Of a stretch of DNA of 22,121 bases, positions 1-8,977 are shown piece after piece. Where the stretch lies: IMG/VR virus record IMGVR_UViG_3300032322_001445, positions 1 through 22,121 of that record. One strand, given 5' to 3'. The notes below the pieces were generated by a model that had not been told where the DNA came from, searched no databases, and worked only from the letters and a program-made list of their open reading frames with translations. Within the stretch, counting starts at the first letter, position 1; the number at the start of each line of letters is the position of its first letter. Source of the stretch: a virus. The position numbers and the translations under genes were made by a program.

Positions 1-1145
1 ATTGATGATGTAACACCTTTCACATATGATAATTCTGTAAGTGAAGGATATGTTGCTGTTGTTAATGAACCAATAGTATCAGAGTCTAGCCAATATGTCA
101 GTTGATTTGCAGTACCAGAACCATCAATGTTTCCGTACACATAGTTAGCCCACGCCCCTGAGTGGTAATATCTATAAATAAGAGTACCAGCTGTTGCGTA
201 AGCAGTTCCTCCTACAGTTGCTGTTCCATTTCGTACAAATACAGTAAATCCTTTACCTGGTGCTGGTGTTGGGTCAGTATAGATTGCTGTTGCAACAGAT
301 ATATAGAATCGCCCAAGAACGGCAGTTGTATTTGCTGAAACAACAATTCTATTTACTCCTATTACGTTGCCTGTTACGTTACTACCGCTTGCGTCAAATT
401 CTAGCGTGTCTCCGTTTATAAAATCAGGGTCAGTTACTTCTGCTCCATTTACTGATATTGAAGAACCTGCTCCACCCTCAATAGTAACAATAGTCTTGTT
501 TCCGTTGTTCGTTATACTTGATACACCAGAACCTTGGAATTGAATACCTGATCCTGAACCCACCTTGTTACCAGTGCTATTAAATACCTCAATATTTCCA
601 CCACCAGAAGCTCTTGCATGTAAGACGCTAATAGCGTCTTTGATTTCTTGTATGTTTGGTACGTCTTTGAGAGCATTGAAAGATAGTTTTTCTTCTTCTT
701 CTAGTTCCTCAAGTCCACGAGCTATTTGTTCGTCTGTTCTTTCAATAGGGATAAGTGATTTGATTTCTTCAATCTTCTCGTTAGAAATAACCTCACGTTC
801 GATAATAGTCTCTTTTACTTCTACGATATTCTTTTGAGCTTCTACGTCTTTAAGTTTATCTTCAATAGAAGTAAACTTTTCTGTATGATTTGGGAAGTCA
901 TCAATCTTTTGTACAAGTTCAGCTAGTTTAGTTTTTAGATCTTCGATAGTCTCAGTATTGTCGTTATGTATGTTTACGGTAAAGTTTTCTTCGTCTGGGG
1001 TGCGAGACTCCATTTCTTGGATTGCTGTTTGTATCTTTTCTAGATCTGATTTGATTTCTTGTATTTCGTTCAATACAAAAAGGTCAGCGTTGTTTCCACC
1101 TTTTAATGCTAGTTCTATTAGTTTTTTTAATTTCTTATCTATCAT
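1..1145 (-). CDS. Tail/head fibre protein, C-terminus cut by window edge
   Basis: The frame is open from ATG at 1145 to the left edge: 381 codons without a stop. The N-terminus (MIDKKLKKLIELALKGGNNA) closely matches that of the next gene upstream (1159..2829), and so do the central segments LSFNALKDVPNIQEI and NIEVFNSTG-KVGSGSGIQF. Residues of about 25-120 are charged and heptad-like, probably a trimeric coiled coil. The rest is Thr/Ser/Gly-rich beta structure. The last visible residues, ELSYVKGVTSS, are of a type common in phage tail-fibre repeats. I infer a virion-anchored fibre whose variable distal part, beyond the edge, would bind the host surface. It lies 13 nt after its paralogue, so the two are probably co-transcribed. 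The receptor cannot be inferred. The fibre class is fairly secure; whether it is attached to head or tail is not. Confidence 0.8.
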   Translation of the reverse strand, partial: MIDKKLKKLIELALKGGNNADLFVLNEIQEIKSDLEKIQTAIQEMESRTPDEENFTVNIHNDNTETIEDLKTKLAELVQKIDDFPNHTEKFTSIEDKLKDVEAQKNIVEVKETIIEREVISNEKIEEIKSLIPIERTDEQIARGLEELEEEEKLSFNALKDVPNIQEIKDAISVLHARASGGGNIEVFNSTGNKVGSGSGIQFQGSGVSSITNNGNKTIVTIEGGAGSSISVNGAEVTDPDFINGDTLEFDASGSNVTGNVIGVNRIVVSANTTAVLGRFYISVATAIYTDPTPAPGKGFTVFVRNGTATVGGTAYATAGTLIYRYYHSGAWANYVYGNIDGSGTANQLTYWLDSDTIGSLTTATYPSLTELSYVKGVTSS

Positions 1146-1158
1146 GAGATAGGTTTTA

Positions 1159-2829
1159 TTAAAGTGCTACCCACGCTCCATTGTATCCGTTAAAAGCTGA
1201 AGTTGTTGTGTTATAAATAATCATTCCAGCTACAGGTGTAGCTATTGCATCTCTCTGTGCTGTTGTCATTCTTGGTAGCAAAAGAGCTTGTGTTGTTGAG
1301 TTAAACTCTGCAAGAGCTGAGGCGTTTGTAGGTAGTCCTGTACCTCCTACTCGAAGACGTGGGGATGAGGTGTTGTATGCTAAATTTGTACCTGTTGTTT
1401 GCAGTGAATAAATAAGTCCGTTTGTGTCAACGTTATTGATACCAATTCTCAATGAAGTTATGTTTCCATCTGTAGAACCACCAAATGAATAACCAACAAC
1501 AAACTGTCTGTCTGCGTTTGCTCTAGCTGCTTCTCCTAGCAGTATAACTCTGTCAAATGTCTCTCCTTGTCCTGCTGTTACCCCAATAGCAATACTTTGG
1601 ATTGAGTCAGAACTTTGAAATGTACTTAGTCCAATACCAATACTTGAAGTCGCATCTGACGACAGGAAACTGTTTGATCCTATCGCTATGTTATCTGTTC
1701 CTGTAGAAGAATCGCAAGACCCACTTCCTATAGCAATAGTATTTGAGGCATCGACAGACCTACCATGAAATACCCCAAGACCTATTCCAATATTACCAAA
1801 TCCTGCGACTTCATTTAAAATATTTTTTCCTATAACAATATTCTGGCCGAATGCACCGGCAAAGTTCATAAGGTCAAACCCTATAGCTATATTATCACCC
1901 GTATTAAAAGGAGATTCAGCATTTTGAAGTATGTTTATACCCATGACAAAGTCGCCTGGATATCTTGAATTATTTACTGGATCAGCAACTGTGTAAAGTA
2001 GGTTTTTACCTATTGCTAAATCATAAGAATCGACAGGTGAACCTCCGGCTGCAAAACTGGGAGTAATATCATTGTTTGTAATAAACAAGTTTACATTAGG
2101 AACTAGAGACTCAGAGTTCTGTACATCTTGTCGATATTTAATCGTATCCAATGTCATTATCTTATCAGTATCATCATAGGTAAAATCCGCAGAGCCACCA
2201 AATGCTCCTGCGTTATTCCATTGGATTGATGTGTCTGGAGCTGCTGGAGTACCTCCTCCACCACCTGTTACTGTTACGACAGCCCGATTACCATTATGTG
2301 TTACTGTTGCTCCTATAAACTGAATACCAGAACCAGAGCCTACTTTTTTACCTGTACTGTCAAATACTTCAATATTACTTCCAGTATATCGAGAGTTCAT
2401 TACGTTTACGACATCTCGTATTTCTTGAATATTAGGTACGTCTTTGAGAGCGTCAAAAGAAAGACGGTCTTCACCTGTTAGTGATTCAATAGACTTTACT
2501 ATTTCTTCAGGTGTTTTTTCTGCTGGTATTAGTTTCTTGATTTCTTCTACTTTACTTTCAGGGATGACTTCTCGTTCAACAATCGTTTCTTTTATTCTAG
2601 GGTTGTTTTCAATTTCTTGGAATTTCTTTTTGATGATAGAAAACTTATCTTTGAAGTCAGGAATTTTTACAGTACTTTTAATAATGTCTTTTACTTCACG
2701 CTTCATTTTTTCTGATAGTTTTGATTCCTCAGAAAGAATATCCTTTATTTCTTCCAGGATAAAAAGGTCGGCTTCATTCTCACCTTTCTTTGCTAGTTCT
2801 ATTAGATTTTGTAGTTTTTTATCTATCAT
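1159..2829 (-). CDS. Fibre protein with YadA-head-like repeats
   Basis: 556 aa. Residues 1-110 are highly charged and helical (probable coiled-coil stalk). Residues 123-171 contain the block shared with the downstream paralogue (LSFDALKDVPNIQEIRD, then NIEVFDSTGKKVGSGSGIQF). From about residue 270 to 445 there are roughly eight repeats, 16-17 residues apart, with the core [IL]-[AGV]-IG (LAIG, IAIG, IVIG, IGIG and so on). This resembles the left-handed beta-roll repeats of trimeric autotransporter heads (YadA/Hia). The C-terminus carries LLLPRMTTAQRDAI followed by a YNTTT / NGYNGAWVAL ending, a pattern seen in many phage and bacterial surface fibres. Likely role: trimeric receptor-binding fibre. 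An 83-nt gap precedes the start, which follows an AT-rich AATATG context without SD. Which capsid or tail site it docks on is not visible. Confidence 0.85.
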   Translation of the reverse strand: MIDKKLQNLIELAKKGENEADLFILEEIKDILSEESKLSEKMKREVKDIIKSTVKIPDFKDKFSIIKKKFQEIENNPRIKETIVEREVIPESKVEEIKKLIPAEKTPEEIVKSIESLTGEDRLSFDALKDVPNIQEIRDVVNVMNSRYTGSNIEVFDSTGKKVGSGSGIQFIGATVTHNGNRAVVTVTGGGGGTPAAPDTSIQWNNAGAFGGSADFTYDDTDKIMTLDTIKYRQDVQNSESLVPNVNLFITNNDITPSFAAGGSPVDSYDLAIGKNLLYTVADPVNNSRYPGDFVMGINILQNAESPFNTGDNIAIGFDLMNFAGAFGQNIVIGKNILNEVAGFGNIGIGLGVFHGRSVDASNTIAIGSGSCDSSTGTDNIAIGSNSFLSSDATSSIGIGLSTFQSSDSIQSIAIGVTAGQGETFDRVILLGEAARANADRQFVVGYSFGGSTDGNITSLRIGINNVDTNGLIYSLQTTGTNLAYNTSSPRLRVGGTGLPTNASALAEFNSTTQALLLPRMTTAQRDAIATPVAGMIIYNTTTSAFNGYNGAWVAL

Positions 2830-2837
2830 ATTGACTT

Positions 2838-2849
2838 ATTTTTAAGATT
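2838..2849 (-). promoter_or_regulatory. AATCTTAAAAAT leader element before fibre gene
   Basis: The 84-nt gap 2830..2913 contains no further ORF that I can support. Eight bases before the fibre ATG it holds the 12-mer AATCTTAAAAAT, also found exactly 5 nt before the major capsid ATG (12761..12772). Both genes lack an SD sequence. It may be a translation enhancer or a binding site. It is AT-rich, so chance is possible. Confidence 0.3.
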
Positions 2850-2913
2850 TGGTATAAAGAGGGTATGGACGTATTTTGGTTTATATTTTTTTTAATGCTA
2901 ATTTATATCGGCT

Positions 2914-4407
2914 CTAGTCGTTAGCGTTTACAATTTTTTCAACATCTTTCGGAACTTTTCCTTCTGTCAGTTGTTTTGCGATTGCTTGTTTTTTTCTATC
3001 AGATAGTGAATTAAGCCATTTAGCAAACCTTAGACGTATTGTAGGAGTTTCAATAATCTTTTTAGCAACAACAGCGACTGCGCCCGCTAGGGGTGAACCA
3101 ATAGCAGAAGCTGCTCCAAATACTCCCAAATCTCCTAGTTTAATGTTTGAACGTGTTAAACCTCTTGTGCTTCGTTCTTCAATAGCTTGCTCTAGCGTAC
3201 GAGCAGTAGCAACATTATTATTTAGTTTCCGTATGTCTTGACCACTGTTTGTTTGTACTTCTTTTTCAATAAATTCTTTAATTTCTGTTCTGATTTTAGC
3301 AAGACCTTCTTTTTGAGTTGATTCTTTTACATCACCAGTTACCTTATAAAGCGAGAACTGTTCATCCATAAGTTCTTTAACTCTTTGAACGTCAGAAAGG
3401 TTAACATTTTTCTTTTTTAGTAACGATTTAGCTTCTGAAGAAACGTCTTCTAGTCCAGGAACTGTGTCAGTTTGTTTTATAATTTGCTGAAGAGCTTGTT
3501 CGTATCTTGGAACATCTAGTTTAGAGTATTTTAGAGGTACTTTTGCTATTTCTTGTCTTACTTGTTCGTAAGAAGTATCTCCAAGTTCTTTTACCGCACT
3601 TCTTGTTTCGTCAACATTATTTCTAATCAAATTATTTTCAGATAACCAATTACCAACTTCATTATTAGTTGAAAGGTTTATATTTTTTACATCTCCTTGC
3701 GTCAAGTCTAGTGCACGAGTTACTTGTTGATTTGTAATTCTTGTCCGACTAGGAACTACGTCTCCTGCAACATTAGATATATTTTTTGCGGTTTGTGTGG
3801 CAACATCTCCAATGACTTTACCAGTATTTTTTAGTCCTTGTTGTGTTACGTCTACTGCAACATTTGCTCCACGTTTAGCTACACCCGCTCCAACAAATTC
3901 ACTCGCAAGAGCTACAACACCACCAATGGCGTCAATAGCTTCTTGAGTTTTAGGGTCTGCGTCTGCGTAACGCTGTGCAAGTTTTTGTACTTTAGGATTT
4001 TGAGCAACTGCTTCTCCTAGATTATCAGCAATTTCTTTAAGTTTATCTTCAGCAGTTTGAGGCAATAAAAGTTTTAGACCACCCTCAACAACTGCTCCTA
4101 TTGCGTCTGCTCCTGCCCCAAGTGCTTGCCCTGTTTGTTTTAGTGTTGTTCCAATAGCGCTTCTTTCATCTTCTTGCTTTTTTGCTTCAAGTTCGCTGAT
4201 ATTTTCTGCTCTTTTCGTTGCTGATTGTAGAATATCTTGACCAACATTTAGGAAATCTTGTGCTGTTTCTGAACCTACTGGCTCTTTTATTTTAGATTGA
4301 TATTGTGGATATTTTTTTAGGATGCTATCAACAAGCACATCGTCATTAATAGATGCGTATTGTGGATATTTTTGTTTTATTTGTTGTGCGAATTGTTGTT
4401 TGTCCAT
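2914..4407 (-). CDS. Candidate internal virion / DNA-ejection protein
   Basis: 497 aa from ATG at 4407. A start four codons earlier (4419) is possible, but 4407 gives the stop-T-ATG junction (TAATATG) seen at three other joints here, so I prefer it. The N-terminus has a tandem KYPQY motif (about residues 14-40: KYPQYASINDDVLVDSILKKYPQYQSKI), of a kind found at the start of phage structural and ejection proteins. The middle is Ala/Gly-rich with amphipathic or hydrophobic stretches (GGVVALASEFVGAGVA; GVFGAASAIGSPLAGAVAVV), and the rest is helical and charged. There is no lysozyme or transglycosylase motif. The position just after another long helical protein and before the fibres matches where podoviruses keep proteins ejected into the cell with the genome. 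The function is inferred from composition and position, not from a catalytic motif. Confidence 0.55.
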   Translation of the reverse strand: MDKQQFAQQIKQKYPQYASINDDVLVDSILKKYPQYQSKIKEPVGSETAQDFLNVGQDILQSATKRAENISELEAKKQEDERSAIGTTLKQTGQALGAGADAIGAVVEGGLKLLLPQTAEDKLKEIADNLGEAVAQNPKVQKLAQRYADADPKTQEAIDAIGGVVALASEFVGAGVAKRGANVAVDVTQQGLKNTGKVIGDVATQTAKNISNVAGDVVPSRTRITNQQVTRALDLTQGDVKNINLSTNNEVGNWLSENNLIRNNVDETRSAVKELGDTSYEQVRQEIAKVPLKYSKLDVPRYEQALQQIIKQTDTVPGLEDVSSEAKSLLKKKNVNLSDVQRVKELMDEQFSLYKVTGDVKESTQKEGLAKIRTEIKEFIEKEVQTNSGQDIRKLNNNVATARTLEQAIEERSTRGLTRSNIKLGDLGVFGAASAIGSPLAGAVAVVAKKIIETPTIRLRFAKWLNSLSDRKKQAIAKQLTEGKVPKDVEKIVNAND

Positions 4408-4408
4408 A

Positions 4409-5809
4409 TTATATTCCAAGCCCTAGTGGGTCTGTTTCAGTTATTTGTAATTCTAGACCAAGAGGGTCTTGATTAAAGAAGTCAACTGTTGGTGGAACAT
4501 AGTTAATACCTTGGGTTGCTAAATCTGAACGTATTTCACCAATCATGTAATTTGCAAGCTGGTTGATTTTTCTTTGAATCTGCTTGTCTGTATCACCTTT
4601 GTCTGGTGTCATTTTTTTAACTTTTCTCTCTTGCTCTTTTGTAAGACTTGCCCCAGAAGCCCACTGTTCAACTTTAAGATTTATCGCACTTATATCTCCT
4701 GTGTTGTATTGTCTTTCTGTTCGTGCCTCTTCACCCCTTAGAAAAGGAAATCGTACACCTGGTGCAGTTCCAATAAATCTTCCTTCAAGATTTCTGCTTG
4801 CTAGACCTTGTAAACCAGTAATCACACCAAGAGCCGTTGTGGACTTTTCACTTTTTTTAGCCCCCGTAGTGTCAAATACCTGTGAAATATCACTTACAAC
4901 ATCACCCGTTGGTTTTGGAAGTTCAAGGTTTTCTCCGTCGATATTTACACTTCGAGAACCTATTTGACTATAAATGTTTGCTAGTTGTGCTTTAAGCATT
5001 GGGTCGCTTCCATAACTTCCTGCATTCTTGTAAGCGTCTTCAAGTGATTCAGACTTTAGAATTGAACTCATAACACTGTTGTTTGCTCCATTGGCTTGTG
5101 CATTTCGTACAAGTTGAAGTTTCTCTTGCTCAAGTGATTGATACTTTGTTTTTGCAATGTCAAAAGAACGCTCATCACGTTTAATTCTTTGTTGAAATAG
5201 TTTGTCTTGTGCGTCTGTTAGGATACCTTTGTTCTCGTTGTAGATGAATTTTAGCCCATCTAAGCGTCGTTGTTCGTCTCCGAACTTCAATTCTACTTTT
5301 CGGTCAATGATAGATTGTGCGTTAGTTAGAGAGTTAGAACGAGCCATCTTAATAACTTCAAGGTCAGCTAGTTCCATATTGTTACGTCGTGATACATCTG
5401 CGAGTCTTGCACTTCTTTGAGCGGCGGTTAGTCCTGGCTCTGTTTGAATAGCTTCTTGTTCTCGTCTGAACGCTAGACTCTTTTGGTTGAGTTCATTTGT
5501 AACATCAGTAAGTTGTGTTTGTAAGTCAGAAATACCAAATTGGTTTTCCATTTGTTGTGTAAACTGTCCTTGCGTTGCTAGATTATTAAAAGAGCTTTCT
5601 ATTTGTGAAAGAATTTCATTTACTTGCGGTTGAGCCTGGTTTACTTGTTGTTGTGTTTGCTGTTCTAGTTCTGAGGGTTGAAAAAAATTCTGAATATTAG
5701 GAGTATTTTCAGGTAGGTTTATTTGAGGTTGCGGATTTTCAATGTCGCTCGCATTTACTGCGTTCTCAAAATCAGATATTGGGCTGTTAGTTGTTAATTG
5801 TTCGTCCAT
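4409..5809 (-). CDS. Gln-rich coiled-coil protein, candidate ejection protein
   Basis: 466 aa. Residues 1-70 are Asn/Gln-rich and probably disordered (QQQVNQAQPQVNEI). About 70-260 is long helical coiled coil rich in Q, E, R and L. The C-terminal third is mixed and ends in a duplicated DPLGLE / DPLGLGI tail motif. There are no membrane segments and no enzyme motifs. Its partner downstream (2914..4407) starts 1 nt after its stop. Two consecutive long helical proteins between the tail protein and the fibres are typical of podovirus internal core/ejection proteins, so I infer that role. A structural role in the tail cannot be excluded. The start follows the recurrent TAATATG junction. Confidence 0.55.
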   Translation of the reverse strand: MDEQLTTNSPISDFENAVNASDIENPQPQINLPENTPNIQNFFQPSELEQQTQQQVNQAQPQVNEILSQIESSFNNLATQGQFTQQMENQFGISDLQTQLTDVTNELNQKSLAFRREQEAIQTEPGLTAAQRSARLADVSRRNNMELADLEVIKMARSNSLTNAQSIIDRKVELKFGDEQRRLDGLKFIYNENKGILTDAQDKLFQQRIKRDERSFDIAKTKYQSLEQEKLQLVRNAQANGANNSVMSSILKSESLEDAYKNAGSYGSDPMLKAQLANIYSQIGSRSVNIDGENLELPKPTGDVVSDISQVFDTTGAKKSEKSTTALGVITGLQGLASRNLEGRFIGTAPGVRFPFLRGEEARTERQYNTGDISAINLKVEQWASGASLTKEQERKVKKMTPDKGDTDKQIQRKINQLANYMIGEIRSDLATQGINYVPPTVDFFNQDPLGLELQITETDPLGLGI

Positions 5810-5810
5810 A

Positions 5811-7595
5811 TTATTTAATGTTATCTGTGTTTATAATTGTCATTCCGTCAAGTTCATTCTCTCCTGTCCATTCCATGTATACCTTGATATCTATCCAGTG
5901 ATTGTTTCCTCCTTTAGATATTGTCAGCTTTTTGATTTGTTCTGTGTCATTTACGTCTATGTTTCCTGCGCTTTGGAATTTAGAGAAGTTTGCTATTCCT
6001 GTGCTTGTTGCTCCTGTAATTACGTCTGTTACTGTTACTGTGTATGTTCCACTTGATTCAGTGATTGATTGTATGTGAGTACATTTTCCGCTACCTGTTC
6101 CTTGTGTAATCATTACCTCGTCATCTGCAACAAAGTCTGAGATGTTCGTTGTTGTCGTGAAAGTTGTTGTTGAAGTGAAAGTAATCGGTACGTCGTTTAA
6201 TTCTTTCTTATTTACTCTATATTTTACCACGATTTTGTCTGCACTATTTAAAAGTTTTTTATACTTTGTATATATTCCATTCCAAGTGTCTTGGATTCGT
6301 GATGAGTGTAGCTCTCTTGTGATAAAGTAGCCTGCTTTTTTAGTTGTGTGTAATGTATCGTCTACAAGTAATGCCCAAATTCCAGCATCATTTGTAGATG
6401 TTCCATTCTCAAAGAATTTACAAGTCCATAGTAAAGTACCGCCTTCTGAAGTTGAGGCGTTGTTTGCAGTGTAAGGGTAAACTACCCCCGCACGTTCTAT
6501 TCTATATTGCCCATAATCAGTCTCACTTGTTGAACTTGTGAGGATATATGATGAAGAAAACTTGTGGTATAGACCGTTCTCGTTGTTGTAAGCCCAAATT
6601 CCACCTGGGAAGTCTGCGTACCGTGGAGTTGTTGAGTTGTTTTCAAGTCTATTAGCAAGATTGATAACTATTTCGTCATTGTATACTGCCATTCCTCTTG
6701 GGTGAACTGCTCGTGTGTTGTTAAGCCCTGAACCCATACCCCAAAGAGAGTTTCCTTGCTTTACCGGAAGTCTTGCTACCTCTTGAAATGCACTTCCATT
6801 AAATACCATAAGCCGTCCGTAAATGTCAAAGATATGAGGCACGTCATCTTTAATACAACCAGCTAGAATAAAAGGTGTGTCTACCTTATACTTTCGTATT
6901 GGTTGATTTTCACTTTCTCCATCCCATTCGTAAATCCAAGATACTTGTGCCGAAGCGTTATTTCCACTTGGAGAAGCTCCTACCCATACTCGGTCATTTC
7001 CAGTCATCAAAACTGTAATGATGTATCCATCAATTCCCAAGTCAAGAGTACCTGTTCCTGTCGCTGAGTAAGTGTTTGAACTGTTTACTGTATCTACTTG
7101 GTCAAGGTTGTTTGTTACATACATTCTATTTCCAAGAACAGCTAAAAGGTGAGGTGATGTAGACGAAAGAGACGCTGAAAGGTTTGCCCATGTATCGTTA
7201 TCTGATGTGTAATGTAGGTCATCACTAGATGTTCCCCAAAGACGGTTATTGAATTGGATTATATCACCATAGTTTCCGTTTGGTGCGTTAAAGCCTGTTG
7301 TAACCTCTGTAAATGCGTCATACGCTGAGTTTCCTCCTCGATATACATATTTACTAGCTTTTCCAGTAAAGAGAACTATAGCGTTATTAAATGAAGATAA
7401 TCCGTAAAGTCCTGAAGAGTTATTGTCTAATCCAATGATAGTATTTTCTGATACTGAAACTTTACTTCGTGTGAGTCTTACGCCTGTTATGTTAGAACGT
7501 AGGTCAAGATTAAAAGATTCGACAATATCACCGAGCCTTGAAGCTTGGTTTGATTGTGTTAAATATGGTTTCTCATTTGAAGGTATATTTATCAT
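5811..7595 (-). CDS. Beta-rich tail (nozzle/hub-like) protein
   Basis: 594 aa and almost entirely beta-strand in character. Many short blocks of alternating hydrophobic residues, Gly and Asn (GLYGLSSFNNAIVLFTGKASKYVYRGG; GNRMYVTNNLDQVDTV; NDRVWVGASPSGNN; PHIFDIYGRLMVFNGS) look like blades of a propeller in residues of about 40-340. The N-terminus (MINIPSNEKPYLTQSNQASRLGDIVESFNLDLRSN) is extended. A long beta-rich C-terminal part ends with a predicted sandwich (WIDIKVYMEWTGENELDGM). It lies downstream of the head-tail adaptor and two small proteins, where podoviruses encode the tube or nozzle protein. No signature is recognised with certainty, so the nozzle role rests on architecture and order. 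It overlaps the preceding gene by ATGA. Confidence 0.55.
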   Translation of the reverse strand: MINIPSNEKPYLTQSNQASRLGDIVESFNLDLRSNITGVRLTRSKVSVSENTIIGLDNNSSGLYGLSSFNNAIVLFTGKASKYVYRGGNSAYDAFTEVTTGFNAPNGNYGDIIQFNNRLWGTSSDDLHYTSDNDTWANLSASLSSTSPHLLAVLGNRMYVTNNLDQVDTVNSSNTYSATGTGTLDLGIDGYIITVLMTGNDRVWVGASPSGNNASAQVSWIYEWDGESENQPIRKYKVDTPFILAGCIKDDVPHIFDIYGRLMVFNGSAFQEVARLPVKQGNSLWGMGSGLNNTRAVHPRGMAVYNDEIVINLANRLENNSTTPRYADFPGGIWAYNNENGLYHKFSSSYILTSSTSETDYGQYRIERAGVVYPYTANNASTSEGGTLLWTCKFFENGTSTNDAGIWALLVDDTLHTTKKAGYFITRELHSSRIQDTWNGIYTKYKKLLNSADKIVVKYRVNKKELNDVPITFTSTTTFTTTTNISDFVADDEVMITQGTGSGKCTHIQSITESSGTYTVTVTDVITGATSTGIANFSKFQSAGNIDVNDTEQIKKLTISKGGNNHWIDIKVYMEWTGENELDGMTIINTDNIK

Positions 7596-7885
7596 CTTTT
7601 TTCGTACGCTAATAGTAGATATGTTTTTCCTTTATAACGAAATTCAAGTGTGTATTCTGGTGGGGCAAGTGTTGTTACGTCTGCTGCCGATAATGCGGGG
7701 ATAGAGGTTGTTATATAGAAAGTATTTGATTCAAGTGTTCCTGTTGCAAGGCTTTGGTCAAAACCTGCTTTGTTAAGAATCATTCTGTCCTCTAGGTTTG
7801 CGAAGAACTTAAAACCGAGTCCATTTTCAATGTCCTCTACTTTCCTCTTAAGGTCATTAAATTGTTTTCGTTCTTCTGGTGTCAT
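7592..7885 (-). CDS. Small structural protein of tail module
   Basis: 97 aa. A short charged helix at the N-terminus (MTPEERKQFNDLKRKVEDIENG) is followed by a beta-rich half (TFYITTSIPALSAADVTTLAPP, EYTLEFRYKGKTYLLLAYEKR). Its ATG overlaps the upstream TAA by one base (TAATG), and its own stop overlaps the next start (ATGA), so it is translationally coupled on both sides. GTAGGATAATG gives one of the few SD-like contexts in the window. Helix plus beta domain fits a small fibre or tip component that binds the larger neighbour, but I do not recognise the family. Confidence 0.75.
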   Translation of the reverse strand: MTPEERKQFNDLKRKVEDIENGLGFKFFANLEDRMILNKAGFDQSLATGTLESNTFYITTSIPALSAADVTTLAPPEYTLEFRYKGKTYLLLAYEKR

Positions 7886-8976
7886 TATCCTACTTTATCT
7901 ACTATCCAAAACTCTGCTGTTAATGATGAACCACTGTCTGCAACCCCCCATTCTGCAGTTATGGCAAGTGTTTTACTGGTTGTTGAATCTTCTGCTGCTG
8001 TACCATTTCCTATTGCAAAACCTTTACTGATTCCTACTGTTTGGTCTCCTCCCGAAGAAAGTTCCGTACCTTGAGAGAATACTTGTAACCACATAGCACC
8101 TTTTTGTGCTGATGTACTACCGTCGGCTACTAAAAATCCTTCAATGAACCCTTTAAGTCCTGAGAAATCAAGGTCTGAACCCATGTCGATACTTGCAATG
8201 GTTGTTGAACCATATTTGAGTCGTATAGCACAAATAGTATTTTGTGAGTAGTTACTTAGATATATTTTAAAACGTATCCCGTTGTTAGTCGAAAGAACTC
8301 CACCTGCTATTGAGTAATCAAATAGTGTTGTTTCAGTTACAGTGTTTGTTACTGTTACTTCCGTTGTATCAATTTCTAGTTTAGAACCTGAAATACCAGT
8401 CCATGAGAGAGTTCCTGCCCCATCAGTTATAAGTGCTTGTCCATTTCCTCCATCTACATCAGGGAATTGTAGTTCAGCGTCTCCTAGTTTTACTTTTCCT
8501 GTTCCTTTTCCTTTAATTTTAAGTCCTACGTTTGTATTGTCTCCTGCCGCCTCAATAGAAGCGTCATTTCCTGTTGCTGCGTTTGTTACTTTGATATGGT
8601 TGACCGCAGAACCTGTTGCTGGAGTTTCAATTACTTCATTTCCGTTAGCGTCGTTTATAGAAGTGGTGATTCTAGGAGTAGTTAGCAGTGCTGACGTTGC
8701 TGAAATAACACCTGTAAAAGTTTTATCTCCTCCAACTGTTTGGTTTCCTCCTGTTGAAACTGCTTTGTCTGTTGAAGTTACAGAAGATAATTTGTAATCA
8801 TGTGAAGTTGTTACCGCAGAAGAATTAGCTCCAACCTTTGCTTGGAGTGTTTCTACCGCATCGTTGATATCTGCGTGAAATTCGCTATGTGTTCGTCCAC
8901 CTACCTCTTCACCTTGTTTAGAAGATGGGGAAGGGTTTGTGAATGAATCTAATGATGTAGGAAAGTTTGTTGCCAT
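7885..8976 (-). CDS. Fibre-type virion protein (MATNFPTSLD family)
   Basis: 363 aa. The N-terminus MATNFPTSLDSFTNP, followed by HSEFHADINDAVETLQAKVG and SSAVTTSHDYKL, is a pattern I know from many phage fibre or structural proteins, in which this part acts as the attachment domain. The block GNQTVGGDKTFTG resembles the GSQTVxGxKTF repeat of fibres. Residues of about 130-200 are Gly/Asp-rich beta repeats (KIKGKGTGKVKLGDAELQFPD). The last 150 residues form a beta-sandwich-like domain (FRFKIYLSNYS, MWLQVFSQGTELSSGGDQTVG). There is no enzymatic motif. It comes directly after the adaptor and a 55-aa protein, so it may be a head or tail-hub fibre. The exact location on the virion is unknown. Confidence 0.7.
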   Translation of the reverse strand: MATNFPTSLDSFTNPSPSSKQGEEVGGRTHSEFHADINDAVETLQAKVGANSSAVTTSHDYKLSSVTSTDKAVSTGGNQTVGGDKTFTGVISATSALLTTPRITTSINDANGNEVIETPATGSAVNHIKVTNAATGNDASIEAAGDNTNVGLKIKGKGTGKVKLGDAELQFPDVDGGNGQALITDGAGTLSWTGISGSKLEIDTTEVTVTNTVTETTLFDYSIAGGVLSTNNGIRFKIYLSNYSQNTICAIRLKYGSTTIASIDMGSDLDFSGLKGFIEGFLVADGSTSAQKGAMWLQVFSQGTELSSGGDQTVGISKGFAIGNGTAAEDSTTSKTLAITAEWGVADSGSSLTAEFWIVDKVG

Positions 8977-8977
8977 G

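Noticed and set aside
1159-2829. Diversity-generating retroelement acting on a fibre C-terminus
   Set aside because: No reverse transcriptase, no template repeat and no Asn-codon (AAY) enriched variable repeat are seen in the window.
565-8797. Many plus-strand ORFs of 60-150 codons opposite the structural genes
   Set aside because: They lie antisense to well-supported genes, are Ser/Phe/Leu-rich as expected of complements of A-rich coding sequence, and show no recognisable domains.
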